Source of the DNA: Scalindua sp964584595
GTDB taxonomy: Bacteria; Planctomycetota; Brocadiia; Brocadiales; Scalinduaceae
Assembly (NCBI GenBank): GCA_964584595.1
Contig: CAZPAM010000004.1
Span: 26,574-90,573, forward strand
DNA: 64,000 bases
Direction of reading: 5' to 3'
The notes below the pieces were generated by a model. It saw nothing but the letters and a program-made list of their open reading frames with translations, was not told where the DNA came from and did not search any database. The translations under genes and the position numbers were made by a program. The first letter of the stretch is position 1. Every line of letters starts with the position of its first letter. This document shows, piece by piece, positions 35,504 to 45,718 of this stretch.

Positions 35504-36862
35504 CTATTTTTTTCTACTGAAAAGAGCCTGAACCCTTTCAATATCATCCGGCAGGGTAAACACAACAACACTTTCTCCGGGGTTGATGGTATCAATACCT
35601 TTAGGGAGAAGCATGGCATTATTTCTTACAACAGCGCCCAGGATGGATTTCTTGGGAAACCGGATCTTGTTGAGTGGTTTTTTTACTATTTCAGAATCCG
35701 GTTCAGCAACCAGTTCAATCGCTTCCACTTCGCTGTCGCCTAACTTGGCAATTGATAATATCTGGCCTCTCCTTATGTGCTGAAGTATAGAGCTTGCAGT
35801 TACTAATCTTGGATTTACAACTACGTCTACATCAACTTGATTTATTATATGTACCAGCGCAGGGTCATTTGTGAGTACTATAGTCTTCTTTGCACCATGT
35901 TTTTTTGCCAACAGTGATGTAAGCAGGTTAGTCTGTTCGTTTTCGGAAAGGGCAATAAAGATGTCAGTAATATCAACAGCAGCATCTTTAAGTACATCTA
36001 TTTCGGTAGCATCACCGTGTAAAACTACGGCATTCTTTAAATCGGCTGCAGCCATTTCCGCTTTATCCCTTTCCGGCTCAATTATAGTTACATCAATTGA
36101 ACTGTTTTCGAGGGCCTTTGCAAGCTGCAGGCCCGTTCGGCTTGCTCGATATATAATTATTTTCTCTACCTCGTCTGCCCTTCTGTTAACCATTGGCAGG
36201 AAGTATGGTAATCCTACTTTAGATATAAGTACGAATATATTATCATCAGGTAATATTTCAGTACTGTGTGTGGGGATAATCATTTCCTCCTCACGCTGTA
36301 CATATACTATTAAGAATGAATCTGTATATTCAATGCCTTCCAGCTCTGAAAACCTCTTGCCAACGAGAGGGGCATCTTCAGGGACATGAAAACCTCTCAA
36401 GATAATATTACCTATTGGGAAGTCAACGGCAAATGTTGCCCCCGGAGCCTCTATTATCTTAGTAATAGAATCTACTATAATCTGTTCCGGGTTTATCATG
36501 TGATCAACACAAAATCCATTGTGCTTAAACAATGAGTCATTATTGGTATATTCGCTGTTTCGAATCCTTGCAATCTTGAGTTTTTTATCATTACCATATC
36601 GACTGGCAAGGATGCAGACTATAATATTTGTTTCGTCACTGGTGGTTACGGCTAGCACCATATCTGCATTACGTACACCTGCAGATTCCAGTACACTGGG
36701 AGAAGTACCGTTGCCGGTAATCAAAGAAACATCTAATTTTTCGCTGATCTGCCTGACCAATTTGGGATTATTTTCAACTACTGATATGTCATGGCCTTCT
36801 TTTGACAGCTGATTGGCGATGTTGAATCCTACAGCGCCTGCTCCAATTATGAGGATTTTCAT
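35504..36862 (-). CDS. trkA: Trk system potassium regulatory subunit TrkA
   Basis: The 452-residue protein contains two RCK modules. The first N-domain starts MKILIIGAGAVGFNIANQLS with the NAD-binding GxGxxG and aspartates further on. The second begins near residue 233 with KIIIYRASRTGLQLAKALE. Each N-domain is followed by a TrkA_C ligand-binding domain (FPIGNIILRGFHVPEDAPLV and SEVEAIELVAEPDSEIVKKP). Known role: a cytoplasmic ring that binds nucleotides and gates TrkH. It forms a unit with the downstream trkH. The full double-RCK length matches the E. coli-type TrkA. Confidence 0.93.
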   Translation of the reverse strand: MKILIIGAGAVGFNIANQLSKEGHDISVVENNPKLVRQISEKLDVSLITGNGTSPSVLESAGVRNADMVLAVTTSDETNIIVCILASRYGNDKKLKIARIRNSEYTNNDSLFKHNGFCVDHMINPEQIIVDSITKIIEAPGATFAVDFPIGNIILRGFHVPEDAPLVGKRFSELEGIEYTDSFLIVYVQREEEMIIPTHSTEILPDDNIFVLISKVGLPYFLPMVNRRADEVEKIIIYRASRTGLQLAKALENSSIDVTIIEPERDKAEMAAADLKNAVVLHGDATEIDVLKDAAVDITDIFIALSENEQTNLLTSLLAKKHGAKKTIVLTNDPALVHIINQVDVDVVVNPRLVTASSILQHIRRGQILSIAKLGDSEVEAIELVAEPDSEIVKKPLNKIRFPKKSILGAVVRNNAMLLPKGIDTINPGESVVVFTLPDDIERVQALFSRKK

Positions 36863-36884
36863 TTATAAACTTCCTTTGTAAATT

Positions 36885-38966
36885 CTAAGATTTGGTACTC
36901 TGAGGCAACACAGCTTCCATACTTTTTTCTTTCAAATAGTAAAACCGGGATTTAAATTCAGGGCCTCCCATAAATGGGGATTTCTTCTCGAAACTATCTA
37001 TAAGCTCCCTTACTCTATCAAAGGTCCCCTCTATAAAATAATTCTCAACAATTTCGTATATTTCTTTCCACCACAAGTGATTATTTGCTGACAAATTCTC
37101 AACCCATAATGAAAGATGACTCAACAATTTGTCATATTGTTTCAACTTCTTCAGGCAATGCACAAGTTCATTCTTGATTTCAATATCATCATTAAAATGC
37201 ACGACAAGTTTTTCGTATAATAAAGCTGCTTTTTGACAATTATTGAGTGAGTAATATAGTTTTGCCAGCCTTATCTTGCTTTGCCACAGTGCATGAGCAT
37301 GCTCCGGTACATTCTCGTAATTATTAACTTGTTTTTCTAATATTTTTTTAGCTCTCTCGTGATTTTCGCCTGCATAAAGGGCGTTAACAATGCTGTCAAG
37401 TAATTCAAAAGACTCACACTCTATCGATAGAAGCATGTCAGCAGCCTTTTCTGCGACTCTATTATCTCCATCTTCGAGCAGGCTGATTAAAGGTTCAACA
37501 GCACTCTCATCTCCGATCTGCCCTAAGGCAGTTGCGGTAGATTCACGAACACGAGCGCTATCATCAGAAAGCAAGTTTATCAAATGCGAAACAGCTTCTT
37601 TTGCTCGTATTTTACCCAAAGTATCTGCAGCATACCATCTGATCCTTTCTTCCTCATCTTTTAAGGAATTAATCAATGGATCAATAGCCCTTATGTCCTG
37701 AAACTTGCCGATGGCAACTATTGCAGATTCTTTTATTTTAGGGTCTTTATTCGAAAATAAGTTTATTAATGGTTCTATGGCTTCTTCCACCCTTAACTCC
37801 CCAAGGGCTTCTGCCACTGCACACACTACTATATTGGCCGGGTCACTTAAAGCAGATAATAAATCATATACCACTTCCTTTTTACCCTGTTTGCCCAGAG
37901 CCCTTGCGGCACTTTCCCTGACCTTGATTTCTTTGTCCTGCAAGGCCGATATTAAATATTTCAGTTCAGACACGTTGCCAATCTTTCCAAGAACATTTAC
38001 TGCCAGGACACGTATCTCCGGGTCATCATCTGAGGTTAGATCAACAAAAACCTTTATAACTTCCGGGTCTTTATGATTTGCCAACTCCCCTGCAGCAAAA
38101 ATCCTTACCTCTTGATATTCGCTTTTTATGGCATCAATTAATTGTTTGATGTCGTCTTTTTCTTTACTTGTTTTCAAGATTTTTATAGTCTTTTCGACTA
38201 CTTCCTCCCTCAGCAGGCTATTCTCTGTTTTAAGCTCCTTAAATCCTTCTTCCAGCTTATCAACAATATCTTCCAGCCATTGCTCCCTCGTTTTAACCTT
38301 ATTTCTATCCCACCACTCTTGCCAAAAAGATTTTGCTTTACCGTTAGATTGTTTTGTAATCTCTACTAATGCGTCATGGGTTGCAATCCGCAAGTCATTG
38401 TTGTCAGATTCCAGTAAACTAATTAGCGGCTCCACTGCCTCACGTGAGTGCGTCTTTGCCAGGGCACCTGTAACAAGAATGCGGGATTCAATCGGTTTTC
38501 TAGTGTTTAAAAGTACATCTATCATTCCTTTTATCGCCTTCTTTGTTCCTATGTTTCCCAATGCATTCGCAGAAGCAATTCTCATATCCTCATTTTCACT
38601 TGTAAGTAAATCAATCATACAATCTAATGACCTGTTGTCATCGCCGGCAAAACCAAACGCTTTAATCAGGGAAATACGGACATCATCATTGTCAGAATTT
38701 TTAAGAATATCAATAAGTGAATCGTCAACAGTAGGAATGTTAAGTCCCAATAATGAAATGATTGCAGAGGTGCGTATTGCAGGATCTTCTGAATATAAAA
38801 GTTTCATCCACTCATCAATCTTAATATTCAATTCAGGTGAAGCGTCCTGAGATGTTTTTTTGGCAAACTTGATATCTCTGGCAGTGGCTTCTCTATTTTC
38901 AATTGCTAATAGACAACCGTAAATTGATATATTAATTATAATGAAAGATAACCAATATTTTTTCAT
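36885..38966 (-). CDS. Exported HEAT-repeat protein
   Basis: The 693-residue protein has an N-terminal signal peptide (MKKYWLSFIIINISIYGCLL, possibly a lipoprotein-like Cys) and about 12-14 HEAT/PBS-lyase-type repeats of about 31 residues between roughly residues 50 and 520, e.g. DIRAIDPLINSLKDEEERIR and ESAVEPLISLLEDGDNRVAE. The C-terminal about 150 residues look TPR-like (ALLYEKLVVHFNDD). It stands upstream of trkA on the same strand, with 22 bases between them. Such solenoids bind proteins; the partner is unknown. Confidence 0.8.
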   Translation of the reverse strand: MKKYWLSFIIINISIYGCLLAIENREATARDIKFAKKTSQDASPELNIKIDEWMKLLYSEDPAIRTSAIISLLGLNIPTVDDSLIDILKNSDNDDVRISLIKAFGFAGDDNRSLDCMIDLLTSENEDMRIASANALGNIGTKKAIKGMIDVLLNTRKPIESRILVTGALAKTHSREAVEPLISLLESDNNDLRIATHDALVEITKQSNGKAKSFWQEWWDRNKVKTREQWLEDIVDKLEEGFKELKTENSLLREEVVEKTIKILKTSKEKDDIKQLIDAIKSEYQEVRIFAAGELANHKDPEVIKVFVDLTSDDDPEIRVLAVNVLGKIGNVSELKYLISALQDKEIKVRESAARALGKQGKKEVVYDLLSALSDPANIVVCAVAEALGELRVEEAIEPLINLFSNKDPKIKESAIVAIGKFQDIRAIDPLINSLKDEEERIRWYAADTLGKIRAKEAVSHLINLLSDDSARVRESTATALGQIGDESAVEPLISLLEDGDNRVAEKAADMLLSIECESFELLDSIVNALYAGENHERAKKILEKQVNNYENVPEHAHALWQSKIRLAKLYYSLNNCQKAALLYEKLVVHFNDDIEIKNELVHCLKKLKQYDKLLSHLSLWVENLSANNHLWWKEIYEIVENYFIEGTFDRVRELIDSFEKKSPFMGGPEFKSRFYYLKEKSMEAVLPQSTKS

Positions 38967-39150
38967 TCAAATATTTTCAGGGAGACCAACACTAATGTAT
39001 TATTTCATTCTATAGAAAAGGTTGGTTTCAACCTGGATTTAGTTTAATATTTAGTTTCTATTTCAGAAACTATTTATAGTCTGCTCACAATTTTTATAGT
39101 ATCAAAACTCCTTTTTAGCGTCAACACAAAACAGGCCATAAAAGATTAAC

Positions 39151-39179
39151 TTGAACATTTTTTACATGATTGTTAATAT
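39151..39179 (+). promoter_or_regulatory. Putative promoter for the metallophosphoesterase gene
   Basis: TTGAAC at 39,151-39,156 and TAATAT at 39,174-39,179 with a 17-base spacer precede the gene at 39,218. Spotted by eye in a non-coding stretch; the -10 matches the consensus at only three positions. Confidence 0.3.
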
Positions 39180-39217
39180 GTTGAATCCAAGCCACTTACC
39201 AAAAAACTCAATAAAAA

Positions 39218-39877
39218 ATGAAAATAGTATCTTTTGGCGATATTCATGAAGATTCAGGCAATTTAAGGCTGTTGAAAAATGAGTTAGAGAGCGCGGATCT
39301 TGTCATAGCCACCGGTGATTTGACTAATTGTAATGGGAAAAGTGAGGCTGAAAAAGTAATCGATGAAATAATGAAGTATAACGAGAATGTATTAGCTCAA
39401 CTGGGGAATATGGATCAGCCGGAAGTTAATGATTATTTAGACGAAAAAGGCATTAACCTTCACAGGAATGGCTTCATAAGAGATGATATAGGAATCTTTG
39501 GTGTAGGCGGGTCAAATCTGACACCTTTTAATACTCCTACTGAATTTAGTGAAGACGAGATTGAGGCTTTTTTGCTGGAAGGCCTTGAAAAGGTAAAGGC
39601 CGCTGAATTCAAGATTATGGTGCCGCATATGCCACCAAAAGACACTAAGATTGATGTGATCACGACCGGTGCCCACGTAGGGAGCCAGAGTGTTCGCGAT
39701 TTTATTTTGAAATATAAACCAGATATTTCTTTGAGTGGTCATATCCATGAGGCAAGGGGAACAGATAAGCTGGAAGATACATTTATCTTTAACGCCGGTA
39801 TGTTTCGCGACGGTGGATATGTAATAATTATTAAACAGTCAGAAGGAATTTCTGCTGAGTTGAAGATACTGCCTTAA
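39218..39877 (+). CDS. Calcineurin-like metallophosphoesterase
   Basis: The 219-residue protein has the complete metallophosphoesterase metal signature in order: SFGDIHEDSGN (GDxH) near residue 5, VIATGDLTN near residue 32, LGNMDQPEV near residue 66, MVPHMPPKD near residue 150 and LSGHIHEARG near residue 178. It is close in style to small bacterial and archaeal phosphoesterases of the YfcE type. It is followed after 8 bases by the AmmeMemoRadiSam B gene, so the two are likely co-expressed. The substrate is not known. Confidence 0.9.
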   Translation: MKIVSFGDIHEDSGNLRLLKNELESADLVIATGDLTNCNGKSEAEKVIDEIMKYNENVLAQLGNMDQPEVNDYLDEKGINLHRNGFIRDDIGIFGVGGSNLTPFNTPTEFSEDEIEAFLLEGLEKVKAAEFKIMVPHMPPKDTKIDVITTGAHVGSQSVRDFILKYKPDISLSGHIHEARGTDKLEDTFIFNAGMFRDGGYVIIIKQSEGISAELKILP

Positions 39878-39885
39878 CTAAGAGA

Positions 39886-41106
39886 ATGGAACATCCAAAA
39901 TTACGACTAATAGACGCATTTCCGATTGAAATATCCGGGAAGCAGGCTGTATGTCTCAGGGACCCGTATAATACCAAAAACTCTTTTGTTCCCCGTGAAG
40001 TTTTCGACAACATTGTCTACTACTTTGACGGTAATCACTCAGTATCGGATATACAGAATATTTATACACAGAGACATGGTGAAAGTGATATTCAACAAAC
40101 AATACATCAGGTAATAGAAGAGCTGGACAAGAATTTACTTTTAGATAATAACCGATCCAGAGATTTCATTAAAAAGCTGAAAGAAGACTTCAGAAATTCA
40201 GCCATACGCAAAGACGCTCATGCCGGTACTGCCTATGAGGCAGACAGAGATAAATTAAAAGAGCAGATAGACGGATTTTTTACAACCGCTGATGGCCCCG
40301 GCAAACCCTCCTCATCCAACAAAACGACAGGATTGAAGGGTGTAATAGCTCCACACATTGATATAGGAGTGGGGGGGCCGTGTTTCGCCTGGGCTTACAA
40401 AGAGATTGCTGAGTCATCTGACGCTGAACTCTTCATTATACTTGGCATTGCACACACAGGTACCAGAAACCTTTTTGTACTGACGGATAAGACATTCGAG
40501 ACACCATTTGGCAATGTAGAAACTGATAAAGACTTTCTTGGATCTTTACATAAAAAGAACAAGACTGATTATTTTGAAGACGAGTTTGTTCACAGAGACG
40601 AACACTCAATAGGATTTCAGCTGGTTTTCCTGCAATACCTGTATCACCAGAAGAAGAATTTCAGTATAGTTCCTATACTTTGTTCGTCCTTTGGTGAAGC
40701 GGAGGGTGACAATAATAATTCGAGACAGATTTCTCAATTTGAAGAATTTGTCTCTGCTCTTAAGCAAACAATTAAGGAGAGCAGGAAGAAAATCTGTGTA
40801 ATTGCCAGCGTAGACCTCGCACACGTGGGAGACCGGTTTGGCGATCAAGAACTTCAGGATGAGGCGTATCTCAAGAGGTTGCGTTCCGATGACACAGAAA
40901 TGCTGAAATATGCAGAACTTTTAGATGCGGAGGGATTTCGCAATTCCGTTCAGAAAGACCATAACAGAAGAAAGATATGCGGATATCCGGCAATCTATAC
41001 CCTGCTCAATACCATTGAGGCGTCAGAAGGCAAATTCCTGAAATATTCTCAGTATGCAGACCAAACCAACTCAACAGTTTCATTCGCCAGTATGGCATTT
41101 TATTAA
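39886..41106 (+). CDS. amrB: AmmeMemoRadiSam system protein B (MEMO1-like) with N-terminal extension
   Basis: The 406-residue protein's second part, from about residue 135, contains GVIAPHIDIGVGGPCFAWAY, LFIILGIAHTGTRNL, TPFGNVETDKDFL and DEHSIGFQLVFLQY, with the conserved histidines of the MEMO family. The first 130 residues include DGNHSVSDIQNIYTQ, a PqqD-like winged-helix pattern. Family members occur with a radical SAM protein and an AMMECR1-domain protein; neither is in this neighbourhood, so the partners lie elsewhere or are absent. Function is unknown; it follows a metallophosphoesterase. Confidence 0.8.
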   Translation: MEHPKLRLIDAFPIEISGKQAVCLRDPYNTKNSFVPREVFDNIVYYFDGNHSVSDIQNIYTQRHGESDIQQTIHQVIEELDKNLLLDNNRSRDFIKKLKEDFRNSAIRKDAHAGTAYEADRDKLKEQIDGFFTTADGPGKPSSSNKTTGLKGVIAPHIDIGVGGPCFAWAYKEIAESSDAELFIILGIAHTGTRNLFVLTDKTFETPFGNVETDKDFLGSLHKKNKTDYFEDEFVHRDEHSIGFQLVFLQYLYHQKKNFSIVPILCSSFGEAEGDNNNSRQISQFEEFVSALKQTIKESRKKICVIASVDLAHVGDRFGDQELQDEAYLKRLRSDDTEMLKYAELLDAEGFRNSVQKDHNRRKICGYPAIYTLLNTIEASEGKFLKYSQYADQTNSTVSFASMAFY

Positions 41107-41119
41107 TAATACTTAATTT

Positions 41120-41200
41120 CCAATTTTCAAAACTTGAAACGTGTAACTTGTAACTCGTCCCTCGTATCTCACCCTTCGCCCTTCTTCTCTTTTCAATATT
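41120..41200. repeat. Low-complexity repetitive spacer
   Basis: The spacer reads as short imperfect repeats of the form GTAACTTGTAACTCGTCCCT and CTCGTATCTCACCCTTCGCC. The pattern differs from the surrounding AT-rich spacers and looks like a dispersed repeat type rather than regulatory sequence. Confidence 0.4.
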
Positions 41201-41247
41201 CAATCTTAACTCTTGCCCGGTTATAGAAAGATAAGTATAATTTCTTT

Positions 41248-44200
41248 GTGAAAGATATATTTAAGCTTATTCATAAAGACAAACAGTATAAACAGATAGC
41301 TGGTGATCTGATATCCGGAAATGACTGTCATGTTCAGGGATTATGGGGCTCGTCGGCCGCCTTTTTAATCGCCGGCCTGGCAAATGATAAGAAACTTTCC
41401 GGAAATGGAGAAATACTCTTCGTAACATCAGGTATAGATGAGGCGGAAGAGATTTTTGAGGATATAAACGTTTTTCTCCCCGGCAGCGCTATCTTTTTTC
41501 CAGTCTCGGAGGATGCAATCTCTGCAGAGTTACAACCTGACAATAGCACTTATGTACAGCAGATTAATGTTTTATATAAGCTGTTAACAGGTAATGGTAA
41601 ATCTACTAACCGAATCATTATAACCCCAATCCAGTCGCTCTTACAACATCTACCACCACCTGATGCGATAGAAAAAAATATTCTTACAATCAGGACAGGA
41701 CAGGAATACGAACAGGAATTTCTTGTAAACTGGCTGATAAACGGTGGTTTTGAACGAACGAGCATAGTTGAACTACCTGGAGAATTCAGCTTGAGAGGAG
41801 GGATTATAGATCTCTTTCCATTTTCTTCCCTGCAAGAACATCAATCAGGTAACACTGTAAGCAGTGGCGCCGGTGAAATGCCTTACCGCATAGAGTTTTT
41901 CGGCGATGAGATCGACTCTATCCGTATGTTTAACGCGGAGACTCAATTGTCAGAGAGACAAGTAAAAGAGTGTAAAATACTAGGCGTGCAGACTGAACAA
42001 TTAAATACACCTGCCAAATCAAAAGCGTCGGGACGAAAAGCCAGCCCAGGCTCTCTTATTGACTATATACCAGAAAATTCATGGATTGTTTTTAAGGAAT
42101 ATGAAAATATAGGAAATAAAGCAGAAAACATAAGCGCTAACTTAGAGTCTTATAGTAAGATTTTTTCTTTTAAACATATAATAAAATCGTGCAAGTGCTT
42201 TAGAAAGATATATCTTTCTAATTTAACGCTTAAACGTAAAAATATATTTTCGTTTAAAATAAAAGCCCCGGACAATTTTGATCATGATGTCCATAACTCA
42301 ATTAAAAAGATTGAGGGTATAAAGACTTCGTACCAGAATACCATAATCTTCTGCAGCAACCAGGCCGAAGAGCAGAGATTGAGTGAGCTCCTGTCATCAG
42401 ACATTAATTCCCAACCGGTCTCTCGTAAGACTGCTTCAAATAGAAATGGAACTGCGAAGGAAATTGCAGGCAAACGTTCACCTTCCAATCATACAGAGTA
42501 TCAGATAGGGCATCTCAACCATGGTTTCTTATTTGAAGATATCTCCACGGCATTTCTTACACATCATGAAATATTCCAACGCTACAGGCTGAGGAGGGAT
42601 CCGAAGAAGTTAATACCGGCAAAGGCCATCGATTCTTTTCTTGATCTAAGAGAGGGAGATTATGTGGTGCACATCAGTCACGGTATCGCAAGGTTCCTGG
42701 GTATGCAGATGCTTAACAATGATAACGAGTCCGGCAGTTATGGTGAATTCCTTGTGCTTGAATTCGATGAAGGAGCAAAGGTCTATGTACCTGCCACAAA
42801 GATTGAGTTAGTACAGAAATACGTATGCGGTTCAGAACACAAGCCAAAACTCAGCAAGCTGGGTAAACGAACGTGGGAAAGAAAAAAACAAATGGCTGAA
42901 GAGGCCGTTCGGGATGTGGCAAGTGATCTCCTTTCCATGCAGGCAATCAGAGAGGCAAAACGCGGCATTGCCTACCCGAAAGATTCTGAATGGCAGAGAA
43001 AGTTTGAGTCAGAATTCATATACCAGGAGACTGAGGATCAGCTACAGGTTGCCAGAGATATTAAGGATGATATGGAATCATTAAAACCTATGGACAGACT
43101 TATTTGCGGAGATGTGGGATATGGTAAGACTGAGATTGCTATCAGGGGTGCATTTAAAGCCGTAATGTATGGTAAGCAGGTAGCCGTTCTGGTGCCGACA
43201 ACTTTACTGGCGCAACAGCATTATAGAACCTTTACTGAAAGAATGGCGGACTATCCCATTAATATTGATGTATTAAGCAGATTTAAGACCAGAAAAGAAC
43301 AAAAGGAAATATTGGAGAATTTAAAAGAGGGAAAGGTAGACATTGTTATTGGAACACACCGGTTGATCCAGAAAGATGTTACATTCAAAGATATCGGGCT
43401 GATAATCATAGATGAAGAGCAGAGGTTTGGTGTAGAACATAAGGAAAAGCTGAAAAAGTTTAGAGAATCGGTTGACGTCCTCACGTTAACGGCAACACCA
43501 ATCCCGCGCACCCTTCATTTATCTCTCCTGGGCATAAAGAATATATCATCTCTGAATACTCCACCACAGGACAGGCAATCCATACAGACAAGTTTATTGC
43601 GTTTTAACAGTGATGTAATAAAGAGTGCAATAATTCATGAATTAAATCGTGACGGACAGATTTACTTTGTACACAATCGTGTAAAAAACATAAATCATAT
43701 TGCAGATACCATTGCGAAGATAGTCCCGAAAGCGAGGATTACCGTAGCCCATGGGCAAATGCCGGAAAGGCTCTTGGAGAAGAAGACGGCAGATTTTGTT
43801 AACGGCAAATTCGACATTCTTGTATCAACAACGATAATAGAATCCGGCCTTGATATTCCAAATGTAAACACTATATTTATTAATCAGGCGGATATGTTTG
43901 GTTTGNNNNNNNNNNCAGTTGCGTGGCAGGGTGGGACGTTATAAATACCGTGCCTATGCATATCTTTTGTTGCCAAATAACAGGCCGGTTACACAGGAAG
44001 CGGAGAAGAGACTAAAGGCCATTATTGACTTCTCTGAACTTGGCTCGGGATTTAAGATTGCTATGCGGGATCTTGAGATCAGGGGAACAGGAAATATCTT
44101 AGGTATAGAACAACACGGACATATTGAAGCGGTCGGTTACGAAATGTTTTGTAGACTGCTTGAAATCATAATACGTAAGGCGAAGAATGAGCCTGTTCCG

Positions 44201-44632
44201 GATTACAATGATGTTCACATAAACTTAAATCTGGAGTCATATCTCCCTGACGACTACATACCTGACATGAAGCTGAAAATAGAAATATACAGGAAGATAA
44301 ATCGCTTATCTTCTAAGGATGAGATAAAGAAAATGGAAAAAGAGCTAGCAGATAGATTTGGTCAAATACCACAGCAGGTTAAAAACCTGTTAATAGAAAG
44401 TGGGGTAAGAGTAGCGGCGCAGGCTTCTAATATCCGTTCACTCGTGCGAACAAATGGTACAGTTATATTTCATGTAGAAAATCTGAAGAAAGCAGAATCA
44501 CTCTTTAGAAATGCAAAGAAACTGGTAAAAGTAGTGGCTAATAACGAATTGCACCTTGCCCTGCCCGGAAAGAAGATGTCGCCTAATGATTCAGCAGATT
44601 TCATAACGAATTTATTAAATCCTAAACCTTAG
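41248..44632 (+). CDS. mfd: Transcription-repair coupling factor Mfd (interrupted by a 10-N gap)
   Basis: The protein (about 1,129 residues if joined) shows the UvrB-like N-terminal region (FSLRGGIIDLFPFSS), the CarD-like RNA polymerase interaction domain (LREGDYVVHISHGIARFLGM), then helicase motifs GDVGYGKTEIAIRGAF, ITVAHGQMPERLLE and TTIIESGLDIPNVNT, and the C-terminal TRCF region after the gap. At 43,906-43,915 ten Ns replace sequence, and the downstream part (QLRGRVGRYKYR) is in another frame if the gap is exactly 10. In homologues AQLY lies between FGL and QLRGRVGR, so 12 bases would restore the frame. Start is a GTG codon. Function: removes stalled RNA polymerase and recruits UvrA. Confidence 0.93.
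43906..43915. other. Assembly gap (Ns) inside mfd
   Basis: Ten undetermined bases lie in the helicase motif region. Frame logic shows the real gap is probably 12 bases, so the N count is a placeholder rather than a measured length. Confidence 0.95.
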
Positions 44633-44743
44633 CCACAGGGATATGCAGATTAATACTCAAAATGATAGATGACAGATCATGGACGGGTTTGTATACTATA
44701 TCTGTTAAAACTTACATTTTACGGTGCAGGAGGAAGATAACAT

Positions 44744-45718
44744 TTGAAGGTTCTAAGATTAAGCTTAGTTTTTTTCATTCTACAACTGTTCTACTTATAT
44801 CAAACAAGTGCTGATAATTTGAATGCCGTACGAGTTATCGTAAATGGTGAAATAATTACGGAATTTGATATTAGAAGAGAGGTGGCTAATGCCTTCCAGA
44901 TTGCCAGAGAAAAGTACGGAGAAGAAGGGCTCCAACAGAAAGAAAGCGAAATAATTTCTAAGGGTATTGATGAATTAATTGATAGAAAAATACTTGTGCA
45001 GGAGGCAAAGAAGGTTGTGCTTGCAGATCCTGAAAAGGCAGAAGCGATTGAAAAGAACCTTGATGCATTTGTCAAGGGTGCTGTAGAAGATGTTGGTTCT
45101 GTCTATAAATTTTATGAACTGGCCCACAAACAGGGAATTAACCCTCTTAAGAAAAGAGCAGAATTAAAGGAAGATTTATTGGTCGAAGAAATTATGCGTG
45201 ATAATGTTTATAGAAAGATAGTAGTTACACCAAAAGGAATTAAGCGCTATTACCAGGAACATACTGATGAATTCACAAGTGAGGGTAGTTTGAGTTTCAG
45301 GCATATATTACTAATGTTTTCCAAATATGAAACTAAAGAAGAGGCGAAGTCTGCAGCGGAAGATATTTTAAATAGATTAAAGGATGGAGAAGAATTCGGA
45401 GATCTGGCAAAAGAATATTCACGAGGTCCTCATTCTGATGAAGGAGGTTTGTGGGAGTCTGATGAAGTAAAGGACTTTAGAAAAGATCTGGTTGCTAAAA
45501 TTTCTAACTTAAAAGAAGGTGAAATAAGTCCAATAATAGATTCTTCGTTTGGCCACCATATCTTTAAGATAGAAGAGGTAGTTTCCGATCAAACATTGAC
45601 ATTTCAGCAGGCTCAAAATGAAATTCGCAATATGCTCTTTAGAGAAGAATTTGTTAAAAAGAGGAAAGAATACTTGGAAAAATTGAGAAAAAATGTGGTA
45701 ATTAAAAGATATTATTGA
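44744..45718 (+). CDS. Periplasmic parvulin-type peptidyl-prolyl isomerase (SurA/PpiC-like)
   Basis: The 324-residue protein starts at a TTG codon preceded by GGAGGAAG and begins with a signal peptide (MKVLRLSLVFFILQLFYLY). The N-terminal SurA-like chaperone domain contains VRVIVNGEIITEFDIRREVA and GIDELIDRKILVQEA. The parvulin domain from about residue 175 has LSFRHILLMF, AKEYSRGPHSDEGGLW and SFGHHIFKIEEV. Such proteins fold outer membrane proteins in the periplasm. It follows mfd by about 110 bases. It converges with tyrS, overlapping by 7 bases at the 3' ends. Confidence 0.9.
   Translation: MKVLRLSLVFFILQLFYLYQTSADNLNAVRVIVNGEIITEFDIRREVANAFQIAREKYGEEGLQQKESEIISKGIDELIDRKILVQEAKKVVLADPEKAEAIEKNLDAFVKGAVEDVGSVYKFYELAHKQGINPLKKRAELKEDLLVEEIMRDNVYRKIVVTPKGIKRYYQEHTDEFTSEGSLSFRHILLMFSKYETKEEAKSAAEDILNRLKDGEEFGDLAKEYSRGPHSDEGGLWESDEVKDFRKDLVAKISNLKEGEISPIIDSSFGHHIFKIEEVVSDQTLTFQQAQNEIRNMLFREEFVKKRKEYLEKLRKNVVIKRYY

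Noticed and set aside
35404..35619. Minus-strand frame ending CPTCPNGLSGRTCCVASAA
   Set aside because: It overlaps the 3' end of trkA in another frame and runs into a GC-rich spacer repeat; it has no independent support.
38128..38850. 240-codon plus-strand frame opposite the HEAT-repeat gene
   Set aside because: It is antisense to repetitive HEAT codons, which keep the opposite frame open; the Ser/Ile/Leu composition is not protein-like.
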